From contig JAJYSV010000012.1 in assembly GCA_021793405.1 (NCBI GenBank), forward strand, positions 1 through 64,000: a stretch of DNA of 64,000 nt. Direction: 5' to 3'. This document shows positions 8,020 to 16,973 of the stretch, piece by piece (positions within the stretch are counted from its first letter, which is position 1; each line of letters opens with the position of its first letter). The position numbers and the translations under genes were made by a program. Origin of the DNA: Acidobacteriota bacterium. GTDB taxonomy: Bacteria; Acidobacteriota; Terriglobia; Terriglobales; Acidobacteriaceae. A model generated the notes under the pieces. That model was not told the origin of the DNA. It did no database searches and saw nothing but the letters and a program-made list of their open reading frames with translations.

Positions 8020-9263
8020 AACTGGACGATATTCGCGCCGCGGAGGCGCATTTGCTGGTCAGAACCTATGACCGCACCCCTATTTGTTTCGTTGGCGGAG
8101 AAGGCGTCCATCTGTTCGATGAGAACGGGAACGCCTATCTTGACCTACTGAGCGGCATAGGTGTCAATGCGCTGGGCTACGGTCATCCCGCAGTTCAGGT
8201 CGCCATTGACGAGCAGAGCCGAAAGTCAATGCATATTTCGAACCTTTTCTATCATCCGGGGCAGGCAGAGCTCGCATTGCGGTTGACGGTGATGACGGGA
8301 CTGGACCGCGCATTCTTCTGCAACAGCGGCACGGAGGCATGGGAAGCAGCGTTGAAGCTGGCGCGTGCCTACGCTACGTTGCGCCGCTCGGAAGGCCATC
8401 GGCTGGGCACCAAAATTCTTGCATTGGAGCATGGTTTCCACGGCCGCAGCATGGGTGCGGTTTCGACGACTCACAAATTGAAATATCGCGAACCCTTTGA
8501 ACCGCTGGTGCCCGGTGTGGAGTTTGTGCGCTTCGATGACGTCGCCGACCTGGAAGCGAAATTCTCCAGCGAAGTGTGTGCTGTCTGTGTCGAAGCGGTG
8601 CAGGGAGAAGGCGGCGTCCACCCTGTGTCGAAGGAATTTTTCGCTGCGGCGCGACGGCTAACCGGCGAAACCGGAGCCTTGCTTCTTGCAGATGAAATTC
8701 AATGCGGGCTCGGCCGAACCGGCGAATGGTGCGCGTATCAGCATTATGGCATCCTGCCCGACGTGACGACGTTAGCCAAACCTCTCGGGGGAGGAATTCC
8801 CATTGGGGCGATGCTATGCACGGAGGAAGCCGCGCGCGCGTTTACCCCCGGTATGCATGGAACCACCTTTGGCGGCGGTCCATTGGCCTGTGCCGTTGCC
8901 ATTGCCGTCATCGATACCATGCGTCGCGACAACCTGCTAGACAATATTCGGAAGATGGGAAAATATTTTCTCGCACAACTGCAGTCGTTGGCCGCGAGTC
9001 ATGCCGTGATTACTGATGTGCGCGGAAGGGGGCTTATGCTCGGGATTGAGTTGTCAAACGCCGAATTGGCGAAGCACGTCGCTGCACAGATGATGGAGCG
9101 CCACATCCTGATCAATCGGACCAGCGAAACGGTCCTGCGGTTTTTGCCTCCCTATATCATCGAGCGCCACCATATCGATCTGGCCATACAAGCGCTGGAT
9201 GATATCTTGACCAATTTCCCGGTTGCGGTCTCGCCTGCGGCAGCGCAAGGAGCACGCGCATGA
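8016..9263 (+). CDS. argD: Acetylornithine aminotransferase
   Basis: PLP-dependent class III aminotransferase converting N-acetylglutamate semialdehyde to N-acetylornithine. It shows NSGTEAWEAALKLAR for cofactor phosphate binding, LADEIQCGLGRTG, and the PLP lysine in LAKPLGGG at about residue 255. The start ATG overlaps the argB stop and its own stop overlaps argF. The 415-residue length fits ArgD; some ArgD enzymes also serve lysine synthesis, which cannot be judged here. Confidence 0.93.
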   Translation: MKLDDIRAAEAHLLVRTYDRTPICFVGGEGVHLFDENGNAYLDLLSGIGVNALGYGHPAVQVAIDEQSRKSMHISNLFYHPGQAELALRLTVMTGLDRAFFCNSGTEAWEAALKLARAYATLRRSEGHRLGTKILALEHGFHGRSMGAVSTTHKLKYREPFEPLVPGVEFVRFDDVADLEAKFSSEVCAVCVEAVQGEGGVHPVSKEFFAAARRLTGETGALLLADEIQCGLGRTGEWCAYQHYGILPDVTTLAKPLGGGIPIGAMLCTEEAARAFTPGMHGTTFGGGPLACAVAIAVIDTMRRDNLLDNIRKMGKYFLAQLQSLAASHAVITDVRGRGLMLGIELSNAELAKHVAAQMMERHILINRTSETVLRFLPPYIIERHHIDLAIQALDDILTNFPVAVSPAAAQGARA

Positions 9264-10381
9264 CGACAAAATCCTACGCATTGAGACCGCCTGCCATCGG
9301 ATCGGAGACGCTCAATTCCATTCCCCCCTCGAAATTCCCGAACACGCTGACTGGACGCGACCTATGTTCGATCCGCGATTTGAGCGCCGCGGATGTGCGG
9401 CTGATTCTCGACACCGCACATGCTGTCAAGGCACATCCGGAACTCTACTGGCACGCGCTCAGCGCCAAACAACTCGTGATGTTTTTTGAGAAGGATTCGC
9501 TGCGCACACGGCTTACGTTTGAGACCGGGATCAACACGTTGGGCGGCTCCGCCATCTTTATCGACCAAAAGGGTTCGCGGCTCGGCGAGCGGGAAACCCT
9601 CGCCGACGTTGCTCACAATCTAGAGCGCTGGACTGATGTGATTGTGCTGCGTACCTTCAGACACGAAACGATCACCGACATGGCGAAGTATGCCCGTGTG
9701 CCGGTCGTGAATGCGCTAAGCGACATCGAACATCCATGTCAGGCGTTGGCCGACATCTTTACGCTCGAAGAACACTTCGGAGATCTGCGCGGGCTGCGCC
9801 TCGCCTATGTCGGCGACGGCAACAATGTCGCCCATTCGCTACTGCTGACCTCGGTGTTGACGGGTGCCCAGATTACCCTGGCCTCTCCAAAGGGCTATGG
9901 TCCCAAGCCGGAGTTTCTTGCCGCCGCCGAAGCCCTGGCCTCGACCGCTAAGCACGACATTCCCGCTGGAACGGTGACCTGCGTGACTGACCCAAGCGAA
10001 GCTGTTTCCGGTGCGGACGCCATCTACACTGACCAGTGGGCCAGCATGGGACAGGAAGCCGAAACAGAGATTCGAGAAGCGATCTTTGCTCCCTATCAGG
10101 TGAACCGTGCGATGATGTCGCTGGCGGCGCCACGCGCTGTCTTCATGCATTGTCTACCGGCGCGCCGTAACAAAGAAGTGACGGATGAAATCATGGACAG
10201 CGCGCAGTCGGTCGTCTTCGATCAGGCTGAAAACCGCATGCATGTGCAGAAGGCGATTCTCCTGCTGCTGCTCGATGCCGCTGGAGACGTCGCACCTCGC
10301 AGCAGCGTCAACGGTTCAAGGCTGGAAGATATCCGGCCCTTGACTCGCGGCCCGCGCAAGCGTTCGACGCCCTCGTTCTAA
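9260..10381 (+). CDS. argF: Ornithine carbamoyltransferase
   Basis: Forms citrulline from ornithine and carbamoyl phosphate. The carbamoyl-phosphate loop is FEKDSLRTR at about 75-83 (S-x-R-T-R), then HPCQALAD and the ornithine-binding HCLPAR at about residue 296. At 373 residues it is longer than the usual 300-340: about 30 extra residues precede the core and about 40 follow it, the latter ending in a basic tail. HCLP and HPCQ favour ornithine rather than N-acetylornithine as substrate, in line with ArgJ being present to deacetylate. Starts on the argD stop. Confidence 0.92.
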   Translation: MTTKSYALRPPAIGSETLNSIPPSKFPNTLTGRDLCSIRDLSAADVRLILDTAHAVKAHPELYWHALSAKQLVMFFEKDSLRTRLTFETGINTLGGSAIFIDQKGSRLGERETLADVAHNLERWTDVIVLRTFRHETITDMAKYARVPVVNALSDIEHPCQALADIFTLEEHFGDLRGLRLAYVGDGNNVAHSLLLTSVLTGAQITLASPKGYGPKPEFLAAAEALASTAKHDIPAGTVTCVTDPSEAVSGADAIYTDQWASMGQEAETEIREAIFAPYQVNRAMMSLAAPRAVFMHCLPARRNKEVTDEIMDSAQSVVFDQAENRMHVQKAILLLLLDAAGDVAPRSSVNGSRLEDIRPLTRGPRKRSTPSF

Positions 10382-10404
10382 AGGATTTGAAAAAGGAGTT
10401 TCAC

Positions 10405-11619
10405 ATGGCAAAGAAAGTTGTTCTGGCGTATTCCGGCGGGCTCGATACTTCCATCATTATCCCCTGGCTGAATGAGAACTATGGCATGGACGTGATCGCA
10501 ATGATCGCCGATGTGGGCCAGGGAGAAGACCTGGACGCGGTGAAGGCCAAGGCCTATGCCACCGGCGCAAAAAAGGCTGTGGTACTGGATTTGCGTGAAG
10601 AATTTCTGACCGACTACGTTTTCCCTACCGTACGAGCAGGCGCCGTGTATGAGGACAAATATCTACTTGGCACGTCGATCGCGCGTCCTGTGATTGCTAA
10701 ACATCAGGTGGAAGTCGCTCTGGCCGAGGGAGCGGAAGCCGTCGCCCATGGTTCTACGGGAAAAGGCAACGATCAGGTGCGGTTTGAGCATGCGTATCAA
10801 GCTCTTGCACCGGAGTTAGCCATTATTGCGCCCTGGCGTGAGTGGGACTTGAAGTCGCGCGAAGATTGTTTGGACTATGCCGAAGCGCACGGCATTCAAG
10901 TGGCACAAAGTCGCACGAAGATCCATTCCCGCGATCAGAATTTGTGGCACATCAGCCATGAAGGAGGCGAACTCGAAGACGCAGGCAATGCCCCGCTCGA
11001 TAGCACCTGGACATGGACACGCTCGCCGCAGGAGGCTCCAGATCGTACCGAGATGGTTGAGATTGGATTTGAACAGGGCAATCCGGTGTCTGTAAACGGA
11101 ATGCGTCTCGACCCGGTGCAACTGCTCGAACTGCTGAATGAAATCGCCGCACGCAATGCGGTCGGCCGCATCGATCTGGTAGAGAACCGCTTTGTCGGCA
11201 TGAAGAGCCGCGGCATCTATGAGACGCCAGGCGGCACGCTGATCATGGCTGCACATCGCGAGTTGGAAGCGATGACCCTGGAACGCGAAGTGAAGCACTA
11301 CAAGCAGCAGATTGCGCTGAAGTACGCCGAGCTGGTCTATTACGGCCTGTGGTTTACTCCGCTGCGCGAAGCTCTGGATAGCTTCGTTGCGACGACGCAA
11401 AAGACTGTCACAGGGACGGTGAAGTTGGCGCTCTACAAGGGCAATATCGGCATTGCCGGTCGAGCCAGCGAGTTTGCGCTCTACTCGCCAGAACTATCTT
11501 CCTTCACCATGGGGGCGAGTTATGACCAAAAGGATGCTGCCGGCTTTATTCGCATTCTTGGGTTGCCGGCACGCACACTCAATCATTTGAAAAAACGCCA
11601 GCAGGAGACCGTTCGGTGA
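10405..11619 (+). CDS. argG: Argininosuccinate synthase
   Basis: Condenses citrulline and aspartate using ATP. The ATP pyrophosphatase loop YSGGLDTS is at residues 9-16, with GSTGKGNDQVRFE and WSRDQNLWH-like (HSRDQNLWHIS) motifs further on. The ATG at 10405 is preceded by AAAAAGGAG at seven bases, the best ribosome site in the operon; an in-frame TTG at 10387 is therefore discounted. It is the only arg gene here with a real gap before it (23 bases), perhaps allowing its own translation rate. The stop overlaps argH. Confidence 0.95.
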   Translation: MAKKVVLAYSGGLDTSIIIPWLNENYGMDVIAMIADVGQGEDLDAVKAKAYATGAKKAVVLDLREEFLTDYVFPTVRAGAVYEDKYLLGTSIARPVIAKHQVEVALAEGAEAVAHGSTGKGNDQVRFEHAYQALAPELAIIAPWREWDLKSREDCLDYAEAHGIQVAQSRTKIHSRDQNLWHISHEGGELEDAGNAPLDSTWTWTRSPQEAPDRTEMVEIGFEQGNPVSVNGMRLDPVQLLELLNEIAARNAVGRIDLVENRFVGMKSRGIYETPGGTLIMAAHRELEAMTLEREVKHYKQQIALKYAELVYYGLWFTPLREALDSFVATTQKTVTGTVKLALYKGNIGIAGRASEFALYSPELSSFTMGASYDQKDAAGFIRILGLPARTLNHLKKRQQETVR

Positions 11620-13115
11620 AGATGTGGTCGGGCAGATTCCGTGAGCCACTCGATCCTACGTTCGATGGCTGGCAACGCTCGTTTCGCTTTGACTGGCGCC
11701 TGATTCCCTACGAAGTGGCCGCCAGCAAGGCGCATGCGCGCGCATTGGCGGAACTCCGCGTGCTCACCGAAGATGAGTTGCTGTCGATACATGGTGGGCT
11801 GGATAGCATCCTTGCTGAGTTCTATTCGGCATCCTCTGCTAACCACGGAAATTCCGGATCCGTCAGTCAGCTTGACGCGGAAGATGTACATCACTTCGTT
11901 GAATTGGAACTGAAAACGCGGATCGGGAACACCGCCCTGAAACTGCACACAGGCCGTAGCCGCAACGAACAGATTGCGACCGATTTGCGACTGTATATAC
12001 GCGATGCGATTGCCACATTACAGGCCGGCCTGCATGTGTGGATGAAGGCGTTTCTGACCTTGGCAAAATCCGCGGGTGACGCGGCGATGCCGGCCTACAC
12101 GCACATGCAGCGTGCCGAACCAGTCCTGGTCGCGCACTGGCTGCTGGCCTATGTCTCCATGTTGCAGCGGGACAGAACGCGGTTGGAGGATTGCGCGCGG
12201 CGCTTGAATATTTGCCCTCTCGGATCGGGCGCAGTTGCGGGCGCGACCTTGCCACTCGACCGCGTGTTGATTGCGCGGGAATTGGGATTCGATGCGCCAA
12301 CGACGAACAGCATGGACGCCACCAGCGATCGCGATTTCGTGCTGGAGTATTTGCAGTCACTGGCGCAGATTGCATTGCATGTGAGTCGCTTCGCCGAGGA
12401 AATCACTCTGTATGCAACGGCGGAATTTGGTTTTGTCGATTTGCCAGAGGCATTTTCGACTGGATCCAGCGCCATGCCGCAGAAGAAAAATCCCGATCTC
12501 ACCGAGCTTGCGCGCGCAAAGGCGGGCCGGATCATCGCGGCGTCTCATGCGGTTGAGCTACAACTAAAAGGATTGCCGCTAGCCTACAACAAGGACATGC
12601 AGGACATGCAGGAAGCATTATTCCCGGCTACAGAAGAAATGCACGCACTACTTTCTCTGCTGGGTCGATTCACCGAAGCGCTGCATTTCCGCACCGAGAA
12701 GATGCTTGCAGCCTCTACGGCTGGCTTTCTAAACGCAATGGCAGCTGCCACCTACCTTGTTCATAAGGGGGTGGCGTTTCGCACTGCCCATGAAATCATC
12801 GGCAATGCTGTGCGCCACTGTCTTGGCAAAGGTTGCGAGTTGGATGGACTCACGCTGGAGGAATTGCGGCAGTTCAGTCCGGCATTCGAACAGGATTTTT
12901 TTGCTGCCATCACGCTCGAAGCGACCCTCGATTGTCATGATGTCATCGGCGGAACTGCCCGTTCCCGCGTTCAGGATGCCCTGACGTTCGCGGAACTGCG
13001 CGCATCCCAGGGGACTGAATCAGAATCTGCTTCTTCTACGTCCAATGATCATGTCGAGGATACAGATGCAGTCGTCGAGATTGCGTCTCGAGGGGCGAAA
13101 CATGTTGGCTCGTAA
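11616..13115 (+). CDS. argH: Argininosuccinate lyase
   Basis: Splits argininosuccinate into arginine and fumarate, the last step. The fumarase/aspartase signature GSSAMPQKKNP lies near residues 283-293 and SRNEQIATD earlier. It begins with GTG overlapping the argG stop (an ATG is two codons further in). At 499 residues it is some 35 longer than typical, the extra part being a C-terminal Ser/Thr/Glu-rich tail that overlaps the next gene by 14 bases, so the tail may simply reflect loss of an earlier stop. Confidence 0.94.
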   Translation: MKMWSGRFREPLDPTFDGWQRSFRFDWRLIPYEVAASKAHARALAELRVLTEDELLSIHGGLDSILAEFYSASSANHGNSGSVSQLDAEDVHHFVELELKTRIGNTALKLHTGRSRNEQIATDLRLYIRDAIATLQAGLHVWMKAFLTLAKSAGDAAMPAYTHMQRAEPVLVAHWLLAYVSMLQRDRTRLEDCARRLNICPLGSGAVAGATLPLDRVLIARELGFDAPTTNSMDATSDRDFVLEYLQSLAQIALHVSRFAEEITLYATAEFGFVDLPEAFSTGSSAMPQKKNPDLTELARAKAGRIIAASHAVELQLKGLPLAYNKDMQDMQEALFPATEEMHALLSLLGRFTEALHFRTEKMLAASTAGFLNAMAAATYLVHKGVAFRTAHEIIGNAVRHCLGKGCELDGLTLEELRQFSPAFEQDFFAAITLEATLDCHDVIGGTARSRVQDALTFAELRASQGTESESASSTSNDHVEDTDAVVEIASRGAKHVGS

Positions 13116-13620
13116 GGCGCGTTTGCCGGATGCGAACGCGATCCACGACCTGATTCGCAGTCTCTCCTACGATGGTACTTTGCTGCCACGCAGCCCTGCG
13201 GAAATCTATGAGAACATTCGCGATTTCACTGTGGTGGAAACCGACGAAGGTAAGTTTCTCGGTTGCGGAGCGCTGCATCTCTATGGGCCGCATCTTGCAG
13301 AAATACGCTCCATCGCAGTCAGCGAAGAATCGATGCATCAAGGCGCGGGCGGTCACCTCATAGAGGCGTTGCTCGAGGAAGCCGAAAGCCATAGCGTTCC
13401 GTGTGTCTGCTTGTTCACTCGCATACCCGGCTTTTTTCAACGGTTCGGATTTGAGCAGGTGGACCGCACTGCTCTGCCGGACAAAATTTACAAGGATTGC
13501 GCGAATTGTCCTCGGCTGAATGCGTGCGATGAGTTCGCCATGGCACGCGGTACGTTGCCGGCCACAGCGGTTCTGGGACCGGTGAGAGTCAAAGAACATC
13601 TGGTTCCATTACAAGTGTAG
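13102..13620 (+). CDS. Short N-acetylglutamate synthase (ArgA-type GNAT)
   Basis: A 172-residue GNAT acetyltransferase resembling the C-terminal domain of ArgA without its kinase-like domain. Diagnostic features are RKARLPDANAIHDLI, LLPRSPAEIYENIRDF, GCGALHLYG, the acetyl-CoA loop QGAGGHLIEALL and the DCANCPRLNACDEFAM cysteine cluster seen in ArgA proteins. It should acetylate glutamate with acetyl-CoA as the entry step or to refill the acetyl cycle run by ArgJ. The ATG at 13102 has GAGGGG upstream; it overlaps the argH end by 14 bases and is the last gene of the operon. Confidence 0.85.
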   Translation: MLARKARLPDANAIHDLIRSLSYDGTLLPRSPAEIYENIRDFTVVETDEGKFLGCGALHLYGPHLAEIRSIAVSEESMHQGAGGHLIEALLEEAESHSVPCVCLFTRIPGFFQRFGFEQVDRTALPDKIYKDCANCPRLNACDEFAMARGTLPATAVLGPVRVKEHLVPLQV

Positions 13621-13639
13621 AGTGGGCGTCCGAGGCAAA

Positions 13640-14434
13640 TCACCACGCATGATAGAAGCCGTTTCGTTCGCCAAGCTCCACCTCGACTCCAAACAGTCGC
13701 CGCAGTCGGTCTGCGGTCAGCAGCTCAGCTTTCGACCCGTCGTCGACGATGCGACCCGCCTGCATCATGACCACGCGATCGATCTCCGGCAAGATGTCCG
13801 AAAGATGATGTGTAATCAACAAAATTCCGGTCCCCTGCTGTGCCAACCGGCGCATCGTATGTCGCAGTTCCCATTGCGCCGCCAAATCGAGACCGTTGCT
13901 TGGCTCGTCCAGCAGCAGAAAGCTTGGTCGATGGACTATGGCTCGCCCAATCAGAATACGCTTCGTCTCTCCGAGCGACATTTGGCCCACCGGCTTGTTG
14001 CGAAGGTGCTCGACTTCCAGCAGATGAAGAATCTCGTCCGCCCGCTCCCACATTTGTGGGGTCACGTGGAAATGCGGCCACAGTGTGGAACTCGAAAAAT
14101 AGCCGGAAACCACCACATCGCGACCCGTTGTATGAGGGGTTCGCTCGCCCGGAAGTTCTGCTGCGACGATACCGAGGTACCGGCGCAATTCGCTCAAGTC
14201 CCATCGTTCGTGGCCAAAGATGCGGAGATACGAACCTTCCCGCACCAGCGGATAGCGCTGGCAGGTGAGAGTCTGGATCAGCGTGGTTTTTCCGCAACCA
14301 TTCGGTCCCAGGATTGCGATGTGCTCCCGTTGTTCCACCCGCAGCGAGAGTTCGTGCAGCACTATGGCATCACCTCGCGCCACGGAAATCTTTCTCATTT
14401 CAATAAATATTGATGAATCCAATTCCATTCCCAT
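13640..14434 (-). CDS. ABC transporter ATP-binding protein
   Basis: A lone ABC ATPase of 264 residues. Walker A GPNGCGKTT, signature MSLGETKR (a variant of LSGGQ), Walker B FLLLDEPSNGLD and the switch His in LLITHHLSD are all present. It resembles the YlmA/ModF-like group of stand-alone ATPases. No permease is adjacent, so the transported substrate, or a non-transport role, is unknown. The start may be at 14434 or at the ATG at 14398; neither has a good ribosome site. It is convergent with the arginine operon (19 bases between stops) and divergent from argJ. Confidence 0.85.
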   Translation of the reverse strand: MGMELDSSIFIEMRKISVARGDAIVLHELSLRVEQREHIAILGPNGCGKTTLIQTLTCQRYPLVREGSYLRIFGHERWDLSELRRYLGIVAAELPGERTPHTTGRDVVVSGYFSSSTLWPHFHVTPQMWERADEILHLLEVEHLRNKPVGQMSLGETKRILIGRAIVHRPSFLLLDEPSNGLDLAAQWELRHTMRRLAQQGTGILLITHHLSDILPEIDRVVMMQAGRIVDDGSKAELLTADRLRRLFGVEVELGERNGFYHAW

Positions 14435-14447
14435 TCATAAAAGGATA

Positions 14448-15701
14448 ATGGCAATGTCGCACGAAGCCTTCGGACCCCCCAGTTTCTCCTTCGCTCATAC
14501 GCCTGTAGGCTTTCGCTTTGGCGCTGTGCGGGCAGGCGTCAAACCCAGCGGCAAGCCCGACTTTGCCTGTGTTCAGGCCATCGAAGGAACAACCGCGGCC
14601 GCCGTGTTTACCAGCAATCGTCTGGTCGCTGCTCCCGTCATCGTAGGCCGTGAACACCTGCGACAATCCGGCGGCCGCGTACGATTCGTTGCGGTCAATG
14701 CTGGCAACGCCAACTGCGCCACTGGAGAACAAGGCCTCGCAGCCTGCCGGACCGTCTGCCAGGCTGCGGCCCAGGAATTTGGATATTTCGAGCAGGAGAT
14801 TTTCCCTTCGTCCACGGGCATCATCGGTGTGCAGCTCCCTGGCGAGAAACTGATCGCCGCGCTGCCGCAGATCGCCGCGCAATTGGGGAAGACATCCGCA
14901 CACGTTCAGCAGTTCGCGGAAGCGATCCTTACCACCGACACGCGTGCGAAGATCGCCAGCGCCGAGGTCAAGGTGGGCAATCGGCAGGTCCACCTGTTTG
15001 GAGTGGCCAAAGGAGCGGGCATGATTGCACCTCAGCTGGTTCCTCACGCAACCATGCTGGTCTATCTCTTTACAGATGCGAGCGTCGCCGCGCCCGATCT
15101 GCAAACGCTCTTGAACGATGCCGTTCAGCCAACTTTCAACTGCATCTCGATCGACGGAGACACTTCGACGAACGACACCGTGCTACTGCTCGCAAGTGGG
15201 GCCAGCGGTGTATCCCTAACGCATACCGCTACGGAGGCAGGCTTAGGCGCTTTCTCCCACGCGCTCAAGCAAATCTGCGGATCCCTGGCCCGTCAAATCA
15301 TCGACGACGGAGAAGGCGCCGGACATGTCGTTGAGTTGGCGGTTGAGGGTGCGGCATCGGCTGCCGACGCGGAGCACATCGCTCGCAGCATCGCCAATTC
15401 TCCTCTTGTCAAGACCGCCTTTGCCGGGTGCGACCCCAACTGGGGCCGCATTCTGGGTGCGGCAGGCTATTCTGGAGCGGCGATGGATCCGGGAAGGGTA
15501 TCGATATGGATAGGTGGCTTGCCAGTTTGCCGGAATGGCCAGACCGCGCCAGATTTTGACAAAGACTGTGTCCATCGTGCCATGGTGGAACGAACTGTAA
15601 ATGTTCGCGTGTCGCTCGGAATGGGCAATGAAATCTGCGATTTTCTGACCTGCGATCTGACTGCGGAATACGTGCGCATCAACGCGGAATATTCAACCTG
15701 A
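14448..15701 (+). CDS. argJ: Glutamate N-acetyltransferase / amino-acid acetyltransferase
   Basis: Transfers the acetyl group from N-acetylornithine to glutamate, giving ornithine and closing the acetyl cycle. Features are GAVRAGVKPSG at the N-terminus, the KGAGMIAP loop and the ATML self-cleavage site (Ala-Thr near residue 201) where the precursor splits and Thr becomes the nucleophile. Two ATGs (14448 and 14454) follow AAAAGGATA; the second is better spaced. It is separated from the arg operon by a single opposing gene and lacks its own obvious ARG box. Whether it is bifunctional cannot be told from sequence. Confidence 0.93.
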   Translation: MAMSHEAFGPPSFSFAHTPVGFRFGAVRAGVKPSGKPDFACVQAIEGTTAAAVFTSNRLVAAPVIVGREHLRQSGGRVRFVAVNAGNANCATGEQGLAACRTVCQAAAQEFGYFEQEIFPSSTGIIGVQLPGEKLIAALPQIAAQLGKTSAHVQQFAEAILTTDTRAKIASAEVKVGNRQVHLFGVAKGAGMIAPQLVPHATMLVYLFTDASVAAPDLQTLLNDAVQPTFNCISIDGDTSTNDTVLLLASGASGVSLTHTATEAGLGAFSHALKQICGSLARQIIDDGEGAGHVVELAVEGAASAADAEHIARSIANSPLVKTAFAGCDPNWGRILGAAGYSGAAMDPGRVSIWIGGLPVCRNGQTAPDFDKDCVHRAMVERTVNVRVSLGMGNEICDFLTCDLTAEYVRINAEYST

Positions 15702-15872
15702 TTGACGGACCCTGAGTGTTTGTCCCTCGAAGCTCACGTCTGCTCAACATCGGCGTGGAAATCCGTGAGCCGCCTGATATCGAACAAGAAGGCCGCATCC
15801 GTCCGCGGGGAACGCATTCGAACAGGACGGTCACTGCGATACACTTGAGCTAGACGAGGGCTGACCCGGAAA

Positions 15873-16943
15873 ATGGCGACAAAAGTGAAGGAGCTGGGTG
15901 CAGGTGCGGCGGTAAGGTCGAACCACCCCAACCCATTGATCAGCAATGACAAGCTGAAGCAGATGTACAGCACGATGCTGAAATGTCGTCTTCTTGAAGA
16001 GCGTGCGCGAATCCTAAAGAAGCAGGCAAGATTCAAGGGTAATTATTACGCGGCCGTTGGCCAGGAAGCTACGGCAGTCGGCGCGGGCATCGACCTCCGG
16101 CCGGAGGACACGGTGGCTCCCTCGCACCGCGATTTTATTTTGAACTTCATCAAGGGCACGCCACTTACCGCAATGTTCAGTCAGCTTTACGGGCGCAGTA
16201 CTAGTCCGGACAAAGGGCGCTCGGCGCCAGCGCATGGCGGCTATGCACCCCTCAACATCATCACCCCAGGTTCGACAATCGCCGCTCAGTTGAACATCGG
16301 GACAGGCATCGCAATGGCCAACCAGATGAAGAAGAACGACAATGTAGTGGTCGCTTTTTCTGGGGAAGGCTCGACATCACTCGGTTTCTGGCATGAAGCG
16401 CTGAACTTTGCTGGCGTGCGCAACTTGCCCATCGTGTATGTCTGCCAGAACAACCTCTGGGCGGAATCGGTCTCGGTAAAATTGCAGACCAAGGTTGACG
16501 ATATCAGCCTGAAGGCAATCGGTTACGGCTTCCCCGGCATCACTGTGGACGGCAACGATGTCGTCGCCATGTATCGCGTTGCCCAAGAAGCGATTGCGCG
16601 AGCTCGAACCGGTGGTGGCCCGACCCTAATCGAGGCCAAGACATATCGGTGGTATGGTCACTCGGAAATCGACCCGGCCAGATACCGCAGTGCGGAAGAA
16701 GTGGAAGAGTGGAAGGCAAAAGATCCCATTGCCGCAATGGAGCGGTACCTGACTGGCAAAGATCTTTATTCGGATGCCTGGAAGAAAGAGATTTCGGAAG
16801 AATTTCAGAAGGAACTCGATGCGGCCATTGATGTTGCGGAGAAGGCTCCGCCGCCGGAGCCCATCGACTGCCTGGATTATCTCTACTCCTTCGACATACG
16901 CAATCGAGAACTGGATCGCAAGAACTACTCGCCGAAGTTCTAA
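15873..16943 (+). CDS. pdhA: Pyruvate dehydrogenase E1 component, alpha subunit
   Basis: Thiamine-diphosphate-dependent 2-oxoacid dehydrogenase alpha chain, 356 residues, which decarboxylates pyruvate (or a related acid) with its beta partner. The ThDP motif is complete: GEGSTSLG near residue 163 and CQNNLWAES about 28 residues later. The Ser-rich phosphorylation-loop region RWYGHSEIDPARYR is present. The beta subunit gene follows after about 30 bases. Acetoin or branched-chain acids are alternative substrates for this family; no lipoyl or E3 gene is near to decide. Confidence 0.88.
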   Translation: MATKVKELGAGAAVRSNHPNPLISNDKLKQMYSTMLKCRLLEERARILKKQARFKGNYYAAVGQEATAVGAGIDLRPEDTVAPSHRDFILNFIKGTPLTAMFSQLYGRSTSPDKGRSAPAHGGYAPLNIITPGSTIAAQLNIGTGIAMANQMKKNDNVVVAFSGEGSTSLGFWHEALNFAGVRNLPIVYVCQNNLWAESVSVKLQTKVDDISLKAIGYGFPGITVDGNDVVAMYRVAQEAIARARTGGGPTLIEAKTYRWYGHSEIDPARYRSAEEVEEWKAKDPIAAMERYLTGKDLYSDAWKKEISEEFQKELDAAIDVAEKAPPPEPIDCLDYLYSFDIRNRELDRKNYSPKF

Positions 16944-16973
16944 ATAATTTAATCCATTGGGGCGATAAGCAAT

